From NCBI GenBank assembly GCA_032128395.1, contig JAQBGV010000026.1:1-8420 (forward strand): a stretch of 8,420 nucleotides of DNA, given 5' to 3'. Source of the stretch: JAQBGV01 sp032128395. GTDB lineage: Bacteria; Planctomycetota; UBA8108; UBA1146. The position numbers and the translations under genes are program-made. Under the pieces are notes generated by a model that worked only from the letters and a program-made list of their open reading frames with translations, did not search any database and had not been told where the DNA came from. Positions 5,355 through 8,420 of the stretch are shown in pieces; within the stretch, counting starts at the first letter, position 1, and every line of letters starts with the position of its first letter.

Positions 5355-6299
5355 ATGGAGTCCACGATCGAGTCTCGCCGCTCTTCCCTGGATGCGGGCG
5401 ATGGTTGCGCCTCGTTCCGCGTCCTCCTCTTCGGAATTCTCGCCCTTCTTCTCTCCGTCGTCGCCGCCCCTCGGGAGTGCGCCGCCGCCGATCCCCCCGA
5501 GCCTCTCCAGGGGGTGTCCGCCGAGCGCGGCCTCGCCCGAGTCGAGGCGGAGCGAAAGCCTTGTCTCGTGATCGTCATCCCCGTCGCCGCCTCCGAGGAA
5601 ATTCGTGCGGAGCTCGCCCGCAGGATCCGAGGCAGCACCCGCAGTCTGGTCGACGAGGAGTTCGTCACGATCGAGGTGATTCTCGGCGAGGGTCGAGCGT
5701 GGCCGAGAGCTGAACCCGCGGGACCCGAGGAGACCCCGGTCCCCTGGCCCACGACGAGAGCGCGCGCCTTCCTCGAGGGCCGCCTCGGACAGCTCGGCGA
5801 TGCGCCGGTCGTTTCGATCCTCGATTTCGCAGGGACTCTGCTGGTTCGGTTCGACGGCGAGCCGCCCGCGGAGCCGAGGCTGAAGAAAGCGATCCGAGCC
5901 GCGCGTGCCGCGAACGCGAACCGAAAGAAGCAGTTCGTCGAGGCGGAGACAGGGATCGAGAAGTTCGGCATCTCGTTGAAGCGCAAGCAGTACTCCGCCG
6001 CCTGTCGGTTCTTCATGGAGGTGCGGCAGATCGACCTTCCCCTCGACTCGAAACCGGTCGCCGACCGCGACAAGTTTCGCGAGGATCTCGAGAAGGCGTA
6101 CAAGGATCGAATTGCCAAGGTGAAGAAGCTCGAGGAGAAGAACGAGTTCGCCCAGGCGGTCGCCGAGTACGAGAAGATCCTTCAGGAGTTTCCCCTCCCC
6201 GAATGGCAGGACGAGATGCGCTCCCGGATCGGGGCGCTCTGGCGGAAGATCTATGGTCCGAATCCGCCGGGCGGCGGCGGCCCCGGAGGCGGGCAGTGA
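5355..6299 (+). CDS. Exported thioredoxin-like protein without CXXC, with TPR-like C-terminal half
   Basis: The gene encodes 314 residues. Residues 1-21 form a long polar/basic lead and 22-39 (RVLLFGILALLLSVVAAP) a hydrophobic core. A likely cleavage site follows CAAA (42-45), so the mature protein is periplasmic or membrane-anchored. Residues about 55-185 look like a thioredoxin fold: a helix and strand AERKPCLVIVIPV (65-77), DEEFVTIEV (100-108), then DAPVVSILDFAGTLLVRFDG (149-168), with P151 where the cis-Pro would be. Where the redox CXXC should follow the first strand the sequence is AASEEIR (78-84), so disulfide chemistry is not expected. Residues about 188-298 are helical and charged, with a TPR-like pair near 205-225 and 264-278. 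The tail is Gly-rich (305-313). The gene ends in a 4-nt overlap with murQ, which suggests a link to cell-envelope turnover. The fold call is by eye and the exact function is unknown. Confidence 0.7.
   Translation: MESTIESRRSSLDAGDGCASFRVLLFGILALLLSVVAAPRECAAADPPEPLQGVSAERGLARVEAERKPCLVIVIPVAASEEIRAELARRIRGSTRSLVDEEFVTIEVILGEGRAWPRAEPAGPEETPVPWPTTRARAFLEGRLGQLGDAPVVSILDFAGTLLVRFDGEPPAEPRLKKAIRAARAANANRKKQFVEAETGIEKFGISLKRKQYSAACRFFMEVRQIDLPLDSKPVADRDKFREDLEKAYKDRIAKVKKLEEKNEFAQAVAEYEKILQEFPLPEWQDEMRSRIGALWRKIYGPNPPGGGGPGGGQ
6285..6289 (+). promoter_or_regulatory. Ribosome binding site for murQ (GTG start)
   Basis: GGAGG inside the Gly codons at the end of the upstream gene lies 6 nt before GTG at 6296. 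It supports a start that gives 298 residues, the family length, over the upstream ATG at 6203. Confidence 0.7.
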
Positions 6300-7192
6300 T
6301 CGAGCCCGAACTGGGTTCGTCTCGTACGGAGTCCCTCCATTCCGATTCCCCCCGAAGTGATGATCCCCTGCACTGGCTCACCCTTTTCGCCGAGGAAGAG
6401 CCGCGCCTCGCGGCTGCCCTGATCGACGCTGCCCCTGGCATCTTCAAGCTCGGGAACGGGATGGCGGCCGCCCTCGCGGGAATGGGCCGAGTGATCTACG
6501 TCGGGGCGGGGACCAGCGGGCGACTCGGCGTCCTCGACGCGGCGGAGTGGGGTCCGACCTTCGGAATCGCCCCCGGCCGAGTCATCGCGCGGATCGCCGG
6601 CGGCGACCGGGCGCTGACGAGTGCGGTCGAGGGTGCGGAGGACGACGGGGCGGCTGGCCGACAGGTCATCCGCGATCTCGAGACGGGGTGGCGAGACCTG
6701 GTGGTGGGGATCTCCGCCTCCGGAGGCGCAGAGTTCGTCCGCGCCGCCCTCGCCGAGGCGCGAGACCGCGGTTCGCAGAGGGGGTGGATCACCGCATCGA
6801 CCGACACCCTCGTAGATGACGACGCGGCGCGCGTCGTGCTCGATCTCGGCCCGGAGCTCCTCGCGGGTTCCACCCGCCTCAAAGCGGCGACCGCGACCCA
6901 CCGCGTCCTCGGCCGTGCGAGTTGCATCTGCGCGCTTCAGCTTGGTTGGATCCATCGCGGACGGATGGTCGAGATGCGACCGACGAATCGGAAGTTGCGG
7001 GCGAGGGCGGAGAGGATCGTCGCCGAACTCGCCGGGATCTCCACGGACGAGGCTGCGCGCGTGCTCGTCGCGGCCGGAGATGACATCAAGGTCGCCATCG
7101 TCTCCGCGGCGCTCCACCTCGAACCGGGGGTGGCACGCGACAGGCTGCGCGAGGTGGGACGGCGCCTCGACGCGTTCGAGGAGCTCTCATGA
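6296..7192 (+). CDS. murQ: N-acetylmuramic acid 6-phosphate etherase
   Basis: This cytoplasmic enzyme cleaves the lactyl ether of MurNAc-6-phosphate to give GlcNAc-6-phosphate and D-lactate. The GTG start overlaps the previous stop (GTGA) and gives 298 residues, the same length as E. coli MurQ. The SIS-type sugar-phosphate isomerase fold shows as IYVGAGTSGRLGVLDAAE (67-84), PTFG (87-90), IAGGDRAL (100-107), AVEGAEDD (110-117) and GSTRLKA (191-197), followed by a PTN motif. E84 and E115 match the catalytic Glu83 and Glu114 of E. coli. Two parts diverge from the usual pattern. The loop normally written ASGRTPYV is ASGGAEFV (141-148), and the N-terminal TE-x-x-N segment is TESLH (11-15). Both catalytic acids are present, so activity is likely. 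The gene is followed by anmK in a 4-nt overlap; AnmK makes the substrate of this enzyme. Confidence 0.94.
   Translation: MIEPELGSSRTESLHSDSPRSDDPLHWLTLFAEEEPRLAAALIDAAPGIFKLGNGMAAALAGMGRVIYVGAGTSGRLGVLDAAEWGPTFGIAPGRVIARIAGGDRALTSAVEGAEDDGAAGRQVIRDLETGWRDLVVGISASGGAEFVRAALAEARDRGSQRGWITASTDTLVDDDAARVVLDLGPELLAGSTRLKAATATHRVLGRASCICALQLGWIHRGRMVEMRPTNRKLRARAERIVAELAGISTDEAARVLVAAGDDIKVAIVSAALHLEPGVARDRLREVGRRLDAFEELS
7178..7183 (+). promoter_or_regulatory. Ribosome binding site for anmK
   Basis: GAGGAG lies 5 nt before the ATG at 7189 and is embedded in the last codons of murQ. It supports coupled translation and the chosen start. Confidence 0.6.
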
Positions 7193-8388
7193 GCATCGAG
7201 GCCGTTCGAGCTCTGCTCACCCTGCGCGAGCGCGGATCATCGGTCTGGCTGGGATTGATGTCGGGGACCTCCGGGGACGGGATCGACGCGGCGCGGGTCG
7301 AGCTCGAGGAGACTTCGTCCGGGCCGAAGGTGGTCTCGATCGCGGGGGAGACGATCCCGTTCGATCCGGATCTTTCGGTCGCGCTCCGGCGAGTCCTGGA
7401 GTCGGCGGGAGACTTCACCGCGGCAGCGCGGTGGGACCGTCTCCTCGGCGAGCGATTCGCCGACGCAGCGGCCCGGGCGATCGCGCACCACGGCCCGGTC
7501 GATGCGATCGCACTCTCCGGCCACACTTTCTCCCATCGCCCGAGCGAGGCCTCCCCGGCGACGCTGCAACTCGGTTCCCCGCACTGCGTGAGCGAGCGCA
7601 CCGGACGACCGGTGCTGTTCGGATTCCGAGCCGCCGACCTCGCACGCGGGGGAGAGGGGGCGCCGCTCGTCCCGGCGGGGGATCGAGTCCTGTTCGGTCA
7701 CCTCGGAAACCCCATCGCGGTGGTCAACATCGGAGGAATCTCGAACGTGACGTGGATCGCGCGCGGGGAGGATCCGGCCGCCGCGGACGCGGGGCCGGGG
7801 AACCTGTTGCTCGACGGGGTCTACCGAGGATGCGATGCCGAGGGGGGGCAGTTCGACCGCGACGGTGCGCTCGCGGAGACGGGCACCGTCGATCGTGCGA
7901 CGCTCGCGCGCTACATCGATTCGATCCCGCGAGATCGGTTTCGACGCAGCTACGGTCGCGAAGAATTCGGTGCGGGGTGGCTGTCGCGCGAGCACGACCA
8001 GATGACGGACCAGCGCACTCCTGATCTCCTCGCGACCCTCTGTGCGTGGATCTCCCACGAGATCGCTCGCACCATCGATGAGCTCGGGGTGGGGCGGCTG
8101 CCGGAGCGAGTACTCGTCGGGGGCGGGGGTGCTCATCACCGCCGCCTGCTCACTGAACTCAGCTTGGCGGTCCGGGCGCCCGTGGAACGCCTCCGGGAGC
8201 AGGAGCACGGGGTCGACGCCGACCTTCGCGAGGCGGCTTCATTCGCAATTCTAGGCCACGAATGGCTTTACGACCGGGCAGGGAGTTTTCCGGGGACCAC
8301 CGGGGTGGAGCGGGCGGCACCCCTGGGCGCCTGGGTATTCGCACCCCCTTCGACCTTCGAGGTTGCGTCCACCGCCCCCCGCACCTAA
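7189..8388 (+). CDS. anmK: Anhydro-N-acetylmuramic acid kinase
   Basis: This enzyme uses ATP and water to open 1,6-anhydro-MurNAc and phosphorylate it to MurNAc-6-phosphate, feeding MurQ. It has 399 residues, slightly longer than the roughly 370 typical of the family. The excess is an N-terminal lead of about 18 residues and a short tail after the usual end. Visible motifs of the sugar kinase/actin-like fold are GLMSGTSGDGID (22-33), TLQLG (125-129), FRAADLARGGEGAPLVP (146-162) with the catalytic-base Asp at 150, NIGGISN (180-186), DAGPGNLLLD (200-209), and GGGGAHH near 308-314. The GSFPGTTG stretch and LGAWVFAP end match the family C-terminus. Differences include SGHT (110-113) where SHGQT is usual and GFR in place of DFR. 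The ATG overlaps the murQ stop. Together with murQ this makes a two-step cytoplasmic peptidoglycan-recycling pathway. Confidence 0.95.
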   Translation: MSIEAVRALLTLRERGSSVWLGLMSGTSGDGIDAARVELEETSSGPKVVSIAGETIPFDPDLSVALRRVLESAGDFTAAARWDRLLGERFADAAARAIAHHGPVDAIALSGHTFSHRPSEASPATLQLGSPHCVSERTGRPVLFGFRAADLARGGEGAPLVPAGDRVLFGHLGNPIAVVNIGGISNVTWIARGEDPAAADAGPGNLLLDGVYRGCDAEGGQFDRDGALAETGTVDRATLARYIDSIPRDRFRRSYGREEFGAGWLSREHDQMTDQRTPDLLATLCAWISHEIARTIDELGVGRLPERVLVGGGGAHHRRLLTELSLAVRAPVERLREQEHGVDADLREAASFAILGHEWLYDRAGSFPGTTGVERAAPLGAWVFAPPSTFEVASTAPRT

Positions 8389-8420
8389 TCTTCGAGTTGA
8401 TCCGAGCTGATGCCGCCGGT
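8389..8420. other. Window edge, possible end of a convergent gene
   Basis: Only 32 nt follow the anmK TAA. On the minus strand an open frame enters from the edge and ends at TAG (8387-8385), reading TGGISSDQLED, which could be the C-terminus of a convergent gene overlapping the anmK stop. Eleven codons are too few to call. No terminator hairpin or T-run is visible. Confidence 0.15.

Noticed and set aside
5478..5492. Lipoprotein signal (Cys at residue 41 of the exported protein)
   Set aside because: The preceding residues APRE do not form a lipobox (usually L-[AS]-[GA]-C). An ordinary cleavage after CAAA is more likely.
6203..6295. Longer start (ATG at 6203) for murQ
   Set aside because: The extra residues lie inside the upstream gene and have no match to the MurQ N-terminus. 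The GTG at 6296 has GGAGG 6 nt upstream and gives 298 residues.

Overview
The window is gene-dense, GC-rich bacterial DNA. It holds two divergent gene blocks that start from a shared intergenic region at about 5141-5354. The organism is probably a planctomycete or a similar high-GC, menaquinone-using bacterium. This is inferred from three things: the apparent futalosine-type late menaquinone genes, a DUF2723-type membrane protein, and a palindromic repeat family whose arm motif (GGGACTGGC...GCCTGTCCC) I associate from memory with planctomycete contigs. None of the three is decisive.

Minus-strand block (5140 down to 1): a UbiE/MenG methyltransferase (4403-5140), an unrecognised 261-residue protein (3621-4406), a 247-nt gap carrying a palindromic repeat element, a UbiX/MqnM-type flavin prenyltransferase (2765-3373), a UbiA/MqnP-type prenyltransferase (1875-2768), and a multi-pass DUF2723-like membrane protein (172-1878). 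A second copy of the repeat element (1-136) follows the last stop codon. Read together, UbiX supplies prenylated FMN to a UbiD-type decarboxylase encoded elsewhere, UbiA attaches the polyprenyl tail, and MenG makes the final ring methylation. The 261-residue protein and the membrane protein are translationally coupled to these genes, but their roles are unknown.

Plus-strand block (5355 to 8388): an exported protein with a thioredoxin-like region lacking CXXC and a helical, TPR-like C-terminal half (5355-6299), then MurQ (6296-7192) and AnmK (7189-8388). AnmK phosphorylates and opens 1,6-anhydro-MurNAc to MurNAc-6-phosphate, and MurQ splits that into GlcNAc-6-phosphate and D-lactate. Together they form a cytoplasmic peptidoglycan-recycling pair.

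The most unusual content is non-coding. There are two copies, about 90% identical, of a roughly 145-nt BIME-like element. Each is a pair of REP-like hairpins in inverted orientation around a 73-nt spacer, and each sits 15-35 nt downstream of a stop codon in the same orientation. Secondary observations are the loss of the DUF2723 signature motif, the CXXC-less thioredoxin-like protein coupled to murQ-anmK, and a nested palindrome directly in front of that gene's ribosome binding site. I saw no tRNA, rRNA, CRISPR array, integrase or transposase gene.
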